Source: Spirochaeta sp.
GTDB taxonomy: Bacteria > Spirochaetota > Spirochaetia > DSM-27196 > Alkalispirochaetaceae
Length of the DNA stretch: 21,359 bases
Direction of reading: 5' to 3'
Assembly (NCBI GenBank): GCA_007117185.1
Contig: SKHA01000249.1
Location: 1 to 21,359 of the forward strand
Shown: positions 14,276 through 21,359 of the stretch, in pieces
Position numbering within the stretch: position 1 is the first letter of the stretch
How the letters are laid out: each line of letters begins with the position of its first letter
Translations under genes and position numbers: made by a program
Notes under the pieces: model-generated
What the model was told of the DNA's origin: nothing
The model's database searches: none
Seen by the model: only the letters and a program-made list of their open reading frames with translations

Positions 14276-15784
14276 ATGGTTTACGGTTTTTCTCCCTACG
14301 GCTCCCGGGGGTATCTGGTTCGGGTGGAGGTGGATGTCCGGCGTGGGTTGCCCGGAACTGATATCGTCGGGTTGGCCAGCAGTGAGGTCAGAGAATGTCG
14401 CGAGCGGGTCCGCGTGGCGATCCGCAACAGCGGATTCGAATACCCGGCTGACAGAATTCTGGTCAGCCTCTCTCCCGCGGAGATACCCAAGGTCGGCGCG
14501 GGATTTGATCTACCGGTAGCGCTGGCAATCCTTCAGAAGACAGCCCAGATCAAACTCCCAGATATCCTGCTGGCAACCGGGGAGATATCCATTCACGGTG
14601 AGGTTCTGCCGGTCCGGGGTATACTCTCTGCTGTCATTGCTGCCAGCGAGCAAGGCATTTCAACGGTACTCGTACCGGCGCAGACGGCAGCTGACGTTGT
14701 CGGCGCCGGTGACCTTGTCTCGACGATACTGGTTCTGCGAACGTTGAACGATCTGGCTTCGGGAGACGTACCTGCGCTCGGGCACACAGGGTCGTCGCCC
14801 CGGAAAATAAAAACCTCGGCGCTGTCCATGGACGATATCCAGGGCCAGAGCGAAGCGAAACGTGCGGCCATGGTCAGTGCTGCGGGGTACCACAATCTGT
14901 TGCTTATGGGGCCTCCCGGCAGCGGTAAGACGATGACCGCCCGCAGACTGGCCTCCCTCATGCCCCCGCTGACCCGGTCCGAATCTCTTGAGGTTGCCCG
15001 GGTACACTCCATTCGCGGGCTGGACGTGAGAGAAAACGTTGCGCGCCCTCCCGTGAGAATGCCACACCACAGCGTGTCCCAGGAGGGAATGCTCGGAGGG
15101 GGGCGGCATTTGCTCCCCGGAGAAGCCAGCCTCGCCCACCGGGGAGTTCTCATTCTTGATGAGGTACCCGAGTTCAGACCGCAGGTTCTGCAGGCGTTGC
15201 GCGAGCCGGTGGAGGAACGGTTCGCCTCGATTTCCCGGGCCGGACAGGCTGAGCAGTTCTCCACCTCGTTCGTTCTTGTGATGACCAGCAATCTGTGCCC
15301 CTGCGGCAATCTCGGACGCCGAGGGTCCCTGTGCCTCTGCAGCATGCAGGAAATCGCCCGGTACTGGCGCCGTGTCGGGGCCGCACTCCTGGATCGGGTT
15401 GACCTCAGAGTCATGACGGACTACCGCCTGGTGGAGCAGCCGCCTGGAGCCGATCATTCCGCGCATGAGATGAAGGAGCGCATCGCCGCAGCGGTTGCTC
15501 GGCAGGAAAAACGGAGTGCCGGTGCATCATGGAAGCGAAATGGTACCGTGCCCGCCGGAGCGGTGGAAACAATGCTTCCCTTGTCCGATCAGATGAAAAC
15601 CCTGATTCAGGAGATGATGCGTCGACATGCCCTGTCCGATCGGGCTGCCCAGTCGGTGCGCGCGGTAGCGAGAACGCTGGCCGATCTTGGCGACCGGGAA
15701 AATGTGACAGAAGAGGATGTGCAGGCAGCGGTCTCCTGGCGTGCCAGGGGAGTGGACTCGTTGCTTGGCAGGGAGGACCGGTAG
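14276..15784 (+). CDS. comM: ComM/YifB-family AAA+ ATPase
   Basis: ComM is a hexameric helicase that helps branch migration during integration of incoming DNA; the family is widespread even where transformation is unknown. The 502-residue protein has the N-terminal ChlI-type domain (GLPGTDIVGLASSEVRECRE, VSLSPAEIPKVGAGFDLPVA), the Mg-chelatase-like AAA+ core with Walker A GPPGSGKT (K218) and Walker B VLILDEVPEF, the cysteine cluster CPCGNLGRRGSLCLC, then LLDRVDLRV and the C-terminal lid (SDRAAQSVRAVARTLADLGD). The length is standard. The ATG at 14276 has AGGAGG at ideal spacing, but that site lies in a stable hairpin, suggesting translational control or coupling to rnhA. Confidence 0.93.
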   Translation: MVYGFSPYGSRGYLVRVEVDVRRGLPGTDIVGLASSEVRECRERVRVAIRNSGFEYPADRILVSLSPAEIPKVGAGFDLPVALAILQKTAQIKLPDILLATGEISIHGEVLPVRGILSAVIAASEQGISTVLVPAQTAADVVGAGDLVSTILVLRTLNDLASGDVPALGHTGSSPRKIKTSALSMDDIQGQSEAKRAAMVSAAGYHNLLLMGPPGSGKTMTARRLASLMPPLTRSESLEVARVHSIRGLDVRENVARPPVRMPHHSVSQEGMLGGGRHLLPGEASLAHRGVLILDEVPEFRPQVLQALREPVEERFASISRAGQAEQFSTSFVLVMTSNLCPCGNLGRRGSLCLCSMQEIARYWRRVGAALLDRVDLRVMTDYRLVEQPPGADHSAHEMKERIAAAVARQEKRSAGASWKRNGTVPAGAVETMLPLSDQMKTLIQEMMRRHALSDRAAQSVRAVARTLADLGDRENVTEEDVQAAVSWRARGVDSLLGREDR

Positions 15785-15794
15785 TACGTATACT
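15765..15794 (+). promoter_or_regulatory. Strong candidate sigma70 promoter of htrA
   Basis: TTGGCA (15765-15770), an 18-base spacer and TATACT (15789-15794) each match the sigma70 consensus in five of six positions. The element sits across the end of comM. Transcription would start near 15801, only about four bases before the htrA ATG at 15805, and there is no Shine-Dalgarno, so the mRNA would be nearly leaderless. Confidence 0.55.
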
Positions 15795-15804
15795 GTCGAC
15801 GACT

Positions 15805-16965
15805 ATGATTCGGCGACGTGTCTTCCCCTTTCTTCTTGTAGCAGTTCTCTCGCTTCTGGTCGGCTGGCTGCTGGCGACGCACCTGGGGGGGGCCCGGGAC
15901 CCCCTCACCAGAGACGTTCCCTCGTTCAGCGAACCCCTCCCGGTGAACCTCTCCGCGGAGGAGCTCGACGCAATTGCCCTTTACGAGCTTCGGAACCGAT
16001 CCGTTGTCAACATCAATACCGAAACGGTGACGTACAACTGGTTCCTGGAACCGGTACCCAGGGAGGGATCCAGCGGGTCCGGATCGGTGATCGACGAACG
16101 AGGCTACGTCATTACCAATGATCACGTTGTTCAGGGAGCGATCCGCGTTTTTGTGACCCTCGCCGACGGCGAGCGAATCCCCGGGGAGGTGGTGGGCAGG
16201 GACCCAGAGAATGATCTGGCAGTGGTGAGATTTGATCCCGGCGGGAGGGATCTCGTCCCCATCCCCTTCGGCAGCTCCTCCGCGCTGAGAATCGGTCAGA
16301 AAGTGCTGGCTATCGGTAACCCCTTCGGTCTTGACAGGACTCTGACTGCGGGGATTGTCAGCGGACTGGGCCGCCCCCTGCGAGCGAGAAACAATCTGGT
16401 GATCCGGGACATGATTCAGACCGACGCGTCCATCAACCCCGGAAACTCCGGGGGACCCCTGCTGAACATGAACGGTGAGATGATCGGTATCAATACGATG
16501 ATCTTTTCACCATCCGGAGGGTCTGTGGGAATCGGGTTCGCTGTGCCGGTGGATACTGCCCGGCGGGTGGTCCCTGACCTGATTCAGCACGGGCTGGTTC
16601 GTCGCGGCTGGATCGATATTGTCCCCCGGCAGCTGTTCCCGCAGCTTGTTCAGTACGCCCGGCTGCCGGTGCGGGAAGGGGTGCTGATCAGTGAACTGGT
16701 CGGTGGCGGCAATGCCGAGCAGGCCGGTTTGCGCGGAGGAAGTCGGGAGCAGGCGGTGCGGTACGGACGAACGGTGATCCGCCTCGGTGGGGATATCATC
16801 ATCGGAATCGACGACATGCCGGTGGCATCTCTGGCAAACCTGTACGAAGCGCTGGAGGACAAGCGTCCCGGAGAGAGTGTGACGGTTCGGTATATTCGCG
16901 AGGGTCGGGAACGGGAGTCCGTGGTGATTCTGAGCGAACGCCCGGAACAGGCGCATTGGGATTGA
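15805..16965 (+). CDS. HtrA/DegQ-like periplasmic serine protease
   Basis: This 386-residue trypsin-like protease probably acts in the periplasm on misfolded envelope proteins. MIRRRVFPFLLVAVLSLLVG forms a signal anchor (membrane segment about 7-25). The catalytic triad is complete: H107 in ITNDHVVQG, D137 in ENDLAVVRF and S215 in NPGNSGGP. One PDZ domain follows (about 280-380; LGGDIIIGIDDMPVASLANL and PGESVTVRYIREG), so it is of the single-PDZ class, like DegS or bacterial HtrA/HhoA, not DegP. The frame is open upstream to 15529, but that part overlaps comM; the ATG at 15805 gives a proper signal anchor. No Shine-Dalgarno is visible, and a good promoter ends 10 bases before the ATG. A pspC-type stress gene lies elsewhere in the window. 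Confidence 0.92.
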   Translation: MIRRRVFPFLLVAVLSLLVGWLLATHLGGARDPLTRDVPSFSEPLPVNLSAEELDAIALYELRNRSVVNINTETVTYNWFLEPVPREGSSGSGSVIDERGYVITNDHVVQGAIRVFVTLADGERIPGEVVGRDPENDLAVVRFDPGGRDLVPIPFGSSSALRIGQKVLAIGNPFGLDRTLTAGIVSGLGRPLRARNNLVIRDMIQTDASINPGNSGGPLLNMNGEMIGINTMIFSPSGGSVGIGFAVPVDTARRVVPDLIQHGLVRRGWIDIVPRQLFPQLVQYARLPVREGVLISELVGGGNAEQAGLRGGSREQAVRYGRTVIRLGGDIIIGIDDMPVASLANLYEALEDKRPGESVTVRYIREGRERESVVILSERPEQAHWD

Positions 16966-16986
16966 ACCGGGAACGGATGGGATAAT

Positions 16987-18969
16987 ATGCCGAAATTTCA
17001 GGTTCACTCAGACTACGCTCCCGCAGGTGACCAGCCCGAGGCGATCGCTTCGCTGGTCCGGGGTATTCGCGATGGCGACCGTTTTCAGACCCTTCGGGGG
17101 GTCACCGGTTCCGGCAAGACCTTCACCATGGCGAAAGTGATTGAAGAGGTGCAGATGCCCACTTTGGTGGTGTCGCACAACAAGACGCTGGCAGCGCAAC
17201 TATACCGGGAGTTTACCGAGTACTTCCCGGATAACGCCGTGGAGTACTTCGTAAGCTACTACGACTACTACCAGCCCGAAGCCTACGTTGCCTCCCGGGA
17301 TCTGTACATCGAAAAGGACGCGTCAATAAACGACGAGATTGACCGGCTGCGTCTTTCGGCGACGACAAACCTGCTGGAACGGCCCGACGTCATCGTTGTG
17401 GCAACGGTGAGCTGCATCTATGGACTGGGCAGCCCGCGGGACTATCGGGATATGCGTCTGCGCCTTGATCGGGGAGCCACTCTGGATCTGGGCAAGATCA
17501 AGCGCAAGCTGATTGAGCTGCAGTACGAGCGAAACGACAGTGTTCTCCAGCGCGGCTCCTTTCGGCAGCGCGGTGACGTTCTGGAGCTGTTTCCGGCGTA
17601 TCTGGAAGAGGCGTATCGCATAGAATTGGACTGGGAAGAGATCTCCTCCATTCGCCGAATCGACCCCCTCTCCGGGGCGACCCTGGAGACGCTGGAGACA
17701 GTCTTTCTCTATCCGGCAAAGCACTTCGTGATGCCGGAGCAGCAACTTCAGCATGCTCTGGGAGGGATTCGGGAAGAGCTGGAAGAACAGTACCAGACAC
17801 TCATCGCAGAGAACCGGCTGGTGGAAGCGCAGCGCCTTCGAAGCCGAACCGAGTACGATCTGGAGATGATGGAAGAGATGGGCTACTGTCCGGGGATCGA
17901 GAATTACTCCCGCCACCTGAGCGACCGAAAAGCGGGTGAACGCCCCGCCACGCTGCTGGACTATTTCCCCGAGCAGTTCCTTACCCTGGTGGACGAGTCC
18001 CACGTCACCCTGCCGCAGCTGCGGGCAATGTACGCCGGTGATCGCAGCCGGAAGGAATCTCTGGTTCAGTACGGATTTCGTCTTCCCTCAGCGCTGGATA
18101 ACCGTCCGCTCCTCTTTGAGGAGTTCCAGTCGCTGATCAACACCTGCGTCTACGTGAGTGCCACCCCTTCGGAGGATGAGAGAAAGCGTTCGGCCCGGGT
18201 GGTTGAGCAGCTCATAAGACCGACAGGACTGGTGGACCCGCGGATTGTGGTGCGGCCGACACAGGGACAGATTGAGGACCTCCACGGGGAGATCCGCACG
18301 CGCATTGCCGCCAGGGAGCGGGTGCTGGTCACCACTCTCACCAAGAAGATGTCCGAGGATCTGACGGACTACCTGGTGGGGCTTGGTTTGAAGGTGCGCT
18401 ACCTGCATTCTGAGATCGAGACGATCGAACGGGTGGAAATTCTGACTGATCTGCGAAACGGTGTTTTCGATGTTCTGATAGGTATAAACCTCCTGCGGGA
18501 GGGGCTGGATTTACCCGAGGTAAGTCTGGTAGCGATTCTGGACGCTGACAAGATCGGGTTTCTCAGATCGGCAACCTCGCTTATCCAGACGATGGGCCGT
18601 GCCGCAAGAAATATCAATGGCACGGTGATCATGTACGCTGACCGCGAGTCTCCGGCGATGAAGGAAGCGATCCAGGAGACCGAGCGGCGTCGTGCAGTTC
18701 AGGAGCAGTATAATCGTGACCACGGCATTACCCCGGAATCTATTCGCAAGACGGTCCAGCAGATCATCACCCGGCACCGTGAGGAGGTTGTCCAGGACGA
18801 GGAGAAACAGCTCCAGATCCTCAAGGGCAGTTACAACATCCTTGTGCCCACCCAGCGGAATAAGCTGATCGCCGTTCTGGAACGGGAAATGGTGGAACAC
18901 GCGAAAAATCTCGAATTTGAACAGGCGGCGGTTCTGCGTGACGAGATCACCCGCCTGCGGAGCATGTGA
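16987..18969 (+). CDS. uvrB: Excinuclease ABC subunit B
   Basis: UvrB is the damage-verifying helicase-like subunit of nucleotide excision repair, loaded by UvrA and cut-directing with UvrC. The 660-residue length is standard. Visible are Walker A GVTGSGKTF (K44), the DNA-threading beta-hairpin region YYDYYQPEAYVASRD, the Walker B-like DESH at 336-339, GDRSRKESLVQYGFRLPSAL, motifs V/VI (GINLLREGLDLPEVSLVAIL, SLIQTMGRAARN) and the C-terminal UVR motif (MVEHAKNLEFEQAAVLRDEI) that contacts UvrC. The ATG at 16987 follows GGATGGG, a modest ribosome site. It begins 21 bases after htrA. No LexA-type box is evident in that gap. Confidence 0.97.
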   Translation: MPKFQVHSDYAPAGDQPEAIASLVRGIRDGDRFQTLRGVTGSGKTFTMAKVIEEVQMPTLVVSHNKTLAAQLYREFTEYFPDNAVEYFVSYYDYYQPEAYVASRDLYIEKDASINDEIDRLRLSATTNLLERPDVIVVATVSCIYGLGSPRDYRDMRLRLDRGATLDLGKIKRKLIELQYERNDSVLQRGSFRQRGDVLELFPAYLEEAYRIELDWEEISSIRRIDPLSGATLETLETVFLYPAKHFVMPEQQLQHALGGIREELEEQYQTLIAENRLVEAQRLRSRTEYDLEMMEEMGYCPGIENYSRHLSDRKAGERPATLLDYFPEQFLTLVDESHVTLPQLRAMYAGDRSRKESLVQYGFRLPSALDNRPLLFEEFQSLINTCVYVSATPSEDERKRSARVVEQLIRPTGLVDPRIVVRPTQGQIEDLHGEIRTRIAARERVLVTTLTKKMSEDLTDYLVGLGLKVRYLHSEIETIERVEILTDLRNGVFDVLIGINLLREGLDLPEVSLVAILDADKIGFLRSATSLIQTMGRAARNINGTVIMYADRESPAMKEAIQETERRRAVQEQYNRDHGITPESIRKTVQQIITRHREEVVQDEEKQLQILKGSYNILVPTQRNKLIAVLEREMVEHAKNLEFEQAAVLRDEITRLRSM

Positions 18970-19331
18970 TGGCTGGTCTTCTGAGTGTTCTGCTGCTTTC
19001 GTTCTCACTGCTGGCCTGCAGCGACAGACCCCCGGCACTGACCTTGCCACAGACGCCGGTTCTGGCTACAGACACCCCCCACGCGCTGGTTATCGTTGAG
19101 ATTACCCGGCTTCAGGATCGTCCCGACGGCGGTGGCGCAATTGCCGCGCACGCCCGGCGCGGGGACGTAGTTCCCGTGCTGGGGCGCAACGCTAACGAGA
19201 GCTGGATCGAGGTACAAGGGCCGTTCGGTCACGGCTGGGTAATCCGTGAGGACGTAGAGCTGTATCGCAGCAGACGCCAGGCGATCAACGCGCGGCAGCA
19301 CATGCGCCTGCCGGGAGACGCACCGCGGTGA
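18969..19331 (+). CDS. SH3-like domain lipoprotein
   Basis: This 120-residue small envelope protein has an N-terminus, MAGLLSVLLLSFSLLACSDR, carrying a lipobox (LLAC, lipidated C17), though the usual positive charges before the hydrophobic stretch are missing. The rest (about 40-105) resembles a bacterial SH3 domain: RRGDVVPVLGRNANESWIEV, GPFGHGWVIREDVELY. Such domains often bind peptidoglycan or partner proteins. The start may be ATG 18969 (TGATG overlap with the uvrB stop) or the GTG three bases earlier; both give the same lipobox. Its stop overlaps the DUF445 gene start by four bases (GTGA), so the two envelope proteins are probably made together. Confidence 0.75.
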   Translation: MAGLLSVLLLSFSLLACSDRPPALTLPQTPVLATDTPHALVIVEITRLQDRPDGGGAIAAHARRGDVVPVLGRNANESWIEVQGPFGHGWVIREDVELYRSRRQAINARQHMRLPGDAPR

Positions 19332-20407
19332 CTTTGGAAGCGTATATCGTACCACCGCTGATCGGCGCGGTGATCGGATATCTCACCAACAGTGTCGCTA
19401 TCCGGATGCTCTTCAGACCCCTGAAGAGAGTCACTCTGTTGGGGATACCAGTCCCCTTCACACCGGGGGTGATACCCAGGCAGCGGGAGGAGCTCGCCGA
19501 CAGGATCGCTACGATGGTGGCCCGGGAACTGCTTACTGAAGATGTGTTTCTCCGCCGGATAGAGAGCGACACTCTGAAGCAGGCGCTGAGACGCAGAATC
19601 ACCTCCGGGATCGACGTGATTCTGGAGATTTCCCCTGATGACCTGCGGTCAGTCGCGGGTCGGCCGGAGCTCACCGGGGTGATAGCCGCGGTGCGACGTC
19701 TCCTGCCGGATATTGCGGAATCCCTGCGACCATTGCAGTTTCTCTCTCCGGAACAGGGTGGGCGAGTGGTGGATCAACTGTGGCCTGAAGTGGTACACGC
19801 GTTGCAGTCTCTTATCACCACTCCTGAGGTTCAACGGGAGCTTGAAGTCAGGGTGAGACGGGTCGTTCGCTTCTCCCTGGATCAAATGAGTTCGTTTCAG
19901 CGGTTTCTGGTTACCGCAACCCAGTACGATCGTCAGATCGACCAGAGCGTGCCGGCGATCGCCGACCGGGTAGTGCGGGAAGCGATGGACGCACTGCATG
20001 GGCCGGATCTGCAGAAGACCGTTCGTTCCGCCGCGGAAGCCTGGATCACAGACCATCAGGACCTCTCCCTCGCACCGCTGCTGCACTCCTTTCCGGAAGG
20101 ACCGGACATAACCGTCCTCCATCGGATGATCGTTCCGCTGATACGCCGTCGGCGCTGGGTGATTACCCGGCAGCTCACCGACTGGATTCAGACGGGACTG
20201 GCCCGGTTCAGCGCCGTTGCGGTTCGCAAACTGGACATCCATCGGGTGGTGCTGGACCGCATCAACAGCCTCGACGTCGAGCGCGTTGAAGGCCTCATTC
20301 TGGGCATCATTCATCGCCACCTGAAGTGGATAAACCTGTTCGGTGCACTCGTTGGTGCGCTGATTGGCTCCATACAGGTTGTCCTGCGGATATTCGGGGT
20401 GCTCTGA
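19328..20407 (+). CDS. DUF445-family membrane protein
   Basis: The 359-residue protein begins with a hydrophobic helix and the family hallmark IGAVIGYLTNSVAIRMLFRP, then GIPVPFTPGVIPRQREELAD. A long helical middle follows, and a final membrane segment ends the protein (LFGALVGALIGSIQVVLRIF). This matches the DUF445/YheB group, inner-membrane proteins without an established function. The N- and C-terminal hydrophobic helices suggest a hairpin-like or tethered topology with the middle part on one side of the membrane. The GTG at 19328 overlaps the lipoprotein stop. It converges with the minus-strand gene at 20414 with only six bases between stops, and I see no intrinsic terminator there. Confidence 0.88.
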   Translation: MTLEAYIVPPLIGAVIGYLTNSVAIRMLFRPLKRVTLLGIPVPFTPGVIPRQREELADRIATMVARELLTEDVFLRRIESDTLKQALRRRITSGIDVILEISPDDLRSVAGRPELTGVIAAVRRLLPDIAESLRPLQFLSPEQGGRVVDQLWPEVVHALQSLITTPEVQRELEVRVRRVVRFSLDQMSSFQRFLVTATQYDRQIDQSVPAIADRVVREAMDALHGPDLQKTVRSAAEAWITDHQDLSLAPLLHSFPEGPDITVLHRMIVPLIRRRRWVITRQLTDWIQTGLARFSAVAVRKLDIHRVVLDRINSLDVERVEGLILGIIHRHLKWINLFGALVGALIGSIQVVLRIFGVL

Positions 20408-20413
20408 ACGGTT

Positions 20414-21178
20414 CTATCGCAGGAGGTTTCGGGCGTCCAGCTGATCCACAAACCATCCCTGGATCGCGACAATCCGGTTGTAAAAACTGTTTCTCGCCCG
20501 TTCTTCCAGCCCTAAAATAGTAGGTACCCGAACAGCGATGTTGCCGTAAAAGAAGAGCTCGCGGGTCGACTCGCGGAACTCCACCAGCACAAATGTCTGC
20601 AGATTGCCCGGTCGAACCATCGGAACTACCCGATACGTCATGGTGGTAGCGTTCTCCATCGTCATCAGCAGGTGATTTGGGCCGGCACGGTAATCCAGCT
20701 GATACACATTACCACCGAACGTCCCGTCCCGCTGGAACGCAAACAACGTTGTCGCATCTGCTGTGGCGACCCCCGGGAGGTCCGGTAACGGATCCTGTTG
20801 TGATGGCGACGCCACCCGGTAGCTTTCCAGGTACAGCGTGCGAAACTCCTCGCGACTGGCAGACCAGTAATTGATCCCCTGCATCGTGCTGACCGCCTGC
20901 AGAATCGTCATCAGCTCCTGGTATCCGGCGTTGCTGAACGCCTCTTCAGTAACGGAGATGACCAGAGATACTTCTATCCCCACTCGCGGGTTCAACTCCC
21001 GCAGAGCCGCTGCGATAACACCGGAAAATGGGCTTTCCGGGGCAAGAGACGTGGAGACGGTGTTGCGGTAAAAGTTCACGTGATCCGGCTCAACCTGCTG
21101 TTGTGCCGTCACCGGAGAGAGACCTACAAGGGTCACAAAAAAGAGAGTCGTCAGAATTGCAGTATCCCTGGTGCGCAT
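20414..21178 (-). CDS. Secreted protein of unknown function
   Basis: The protein has 254 residues. It begins MRTRDTAILTTLFFVTLVGL with a clear Sec signal peptide ending near SPVTA-QQQ, so it is probably periplasmic or outer-membrane associated. The mature part shows NFYRNTVSTSLAPESPFSGV, ELNPRVGIEVSLVISVTEEA, MQGINYWSASREEFRTLYLE and GLEERARNSFYNRIVAIQGW. I do not recognise the family with certainty; it reminds me of small secreted proteins limited to spirochaetes, but this is unverified. The frame is open up to 21262, but the upstream part lacks sense as a leader and overlaps murG on the other strand, so the ATG at 21178 is chosen. No Shine-Dalgarno precedes it. It stands alone on the minus strand between two plus-strand genes. 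Confidence 0.7.
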   Translation of the reverse strand: MRTRDTAILTTLFFVTLVGLSPVTAQQQVEPDHVNFYRNTVSTSLAPESPFSGVIAAALRELNPRVGIEVSLVISVTEEAFSNAGYQELMTILQAVSTMQGINYWSASREEFRTLYLESYRVASPSQQDPLPDLPGVATADATTLFAFQRDGTFGGNVYQLDYRAGPNHLLMTMENATTMTYRVVPMVRPGNLQTFVLVEFRESTRELFFYGNIAVRVPTILGLEERARNSFYNRIVAIQGWFVDQLDARNLLR

Positions 21179-21186
21179 GGTAACGT

Positions 21187-21215
21187 ACCGTATCGCATGC
21201 ACCGGGAACTCACAA
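21187..21215 (-). promoter_or_regulatory. Candidate promoter of the secreted-protein gene
   Basis: On the minus strand, TTGTGA (21215-21210), 17 bases and TACGGT (21192-21187) precede the ATG at 21178 by eight bases. The -35 matches four and the -10 three of six consensus positions. A short inverted repeat GGTA-ACG-TACC (21179-21189) overlaps it. No ribosome site exists, so a start of transcription at or next to the ATG is plausible. The call is weak. Confidence 0.3.
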
Positions 21216-21220
21216 CACAC

Positions 21221-21359
21221 ATGAGAAAAATCATCGTTACCGGTGGCGGCACTGGCGGGCATGTCTTCCCGGCCCTGGCCGTGATTGATGAACTGACCCC
21301 GGGTGAGCGCCGGCGGGTTCTCTGGATCGGCTCACGCCGCGGGATGGAGCGGGAGCTGG
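21221..21359 (+). CDS. murG: UDP-N-acetylglucosamine transferase MurG, N-terminal fragment
   Basis: Forty-six codons are open to the window edge, encoding MRKIIVTGGGTGGHVFPALA and continuing to IDELTPGERRRVLWIGSRRG. The glycine-rich loop GGGTGGHVFPALAV and the downstream WIGSRRGMERE are the N-terminal signature of MurG, which adds GlcNAc to lipid I at the inner face of the membrane to make lipid II. The ATG at 21221 gives the family's normal start; only a poor ribosome site (GGGAA, 21204-21208) is seen. It diverges from the secreted-protein gene across 42 bases. The remainder lies outside the window. Confidence 0.9.
   Translation, partial: MRKIIVTGGGTGGHVFPALAVIDELTPGERRRVLWIGSRRGMEREL

Noticed and set aside
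15529..15804. 92-codon N-terminal extension of the HtrA protease
   Set aside because: It overlaps comM, and the signal anchor begins only at the ATG at 15805.
16956..16986. TTGGGA-N19-GATAAT as a uvrB promoter
   Set aside because: The -10-like hexamer touches the ATG at 16987, so transcription would start inside the coding region; the spacer is also long.
20384..20450. CCTGCG...CGCAGG inverted repeat at the convergent DUF445 / secreted-protein junction as a terminator
   Set aside because: The loop would exceed 30 bases and there is no T-tract on either strand.

Overview
The window is a gene-dense stretch of a bacterial chromosome (GC-rich by eye, no tRNA, rRNA, insertion sequence or phage genes seen). 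The gene content suggests a diderm bacterium, most likely a spirochaete of the Spirochaeta/Alkalispirochaeta type. That placement is an inference from the short archaeal-style cytidylate kinase next to YicC, the form of MurC, the DUF445 and SH3-lipoprotein genes and the CheA architecture. No 16S gene is present to confirm it. Many genes start with GTG or TTG and overlap the previous stop codon by 1 to 8 bases, so most are probably translated by coupling.

Left part (1-2647, minus strand): pspC, an M20 metallopeptidase and a YfcC/DcuC-type transporter cut by the window edge. They read away from a TetR-family regulator on the plus strand. The 79-base divergent gap holds promoter-like elements for both directions and a small inverted repeat. 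Both promoters are placed so that transcripts would begin at the start codon.

Middle part (2727-10130, plus strand): tetR and rsmE, then a compact signalling set (CheY, a STAS protein that lacks the phosphorylatable serine, and a CheA with extra modules). These run without a break into murC, yicC, a cytidylate-kinase-like gene with an altered P-loop, and yjbQ.

Central oddity (10177-13781): a 1192-residue membrane protein with an apparent extracytoplasmic Cache-like sensor, two membrane segments, a roughly 400-residue acidic repeat region and a GAF-like C-terminus. It is preceded by a tiny overlapping leader ORF. This is the best candidate for an undescribed system in the window.

Right part (13781-20407, plus strand): rnhA, comM, htrA, uvrB, an SH3-like lipoprotein and a DUF445 membrane protein. 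The Shine-Dalgarno of comM is buried in a near-perfect hairpin, and htrA has a strong sigma70-type promoter directly before its ATG. A minus-strand secreted protein of unknown function (20414-21178) and the first 46 codons of murG (from 21221) close the window. No gene-free stretch exceeds 300 bases; the longest gaps are about 70-80 bases and are described in the feature list.
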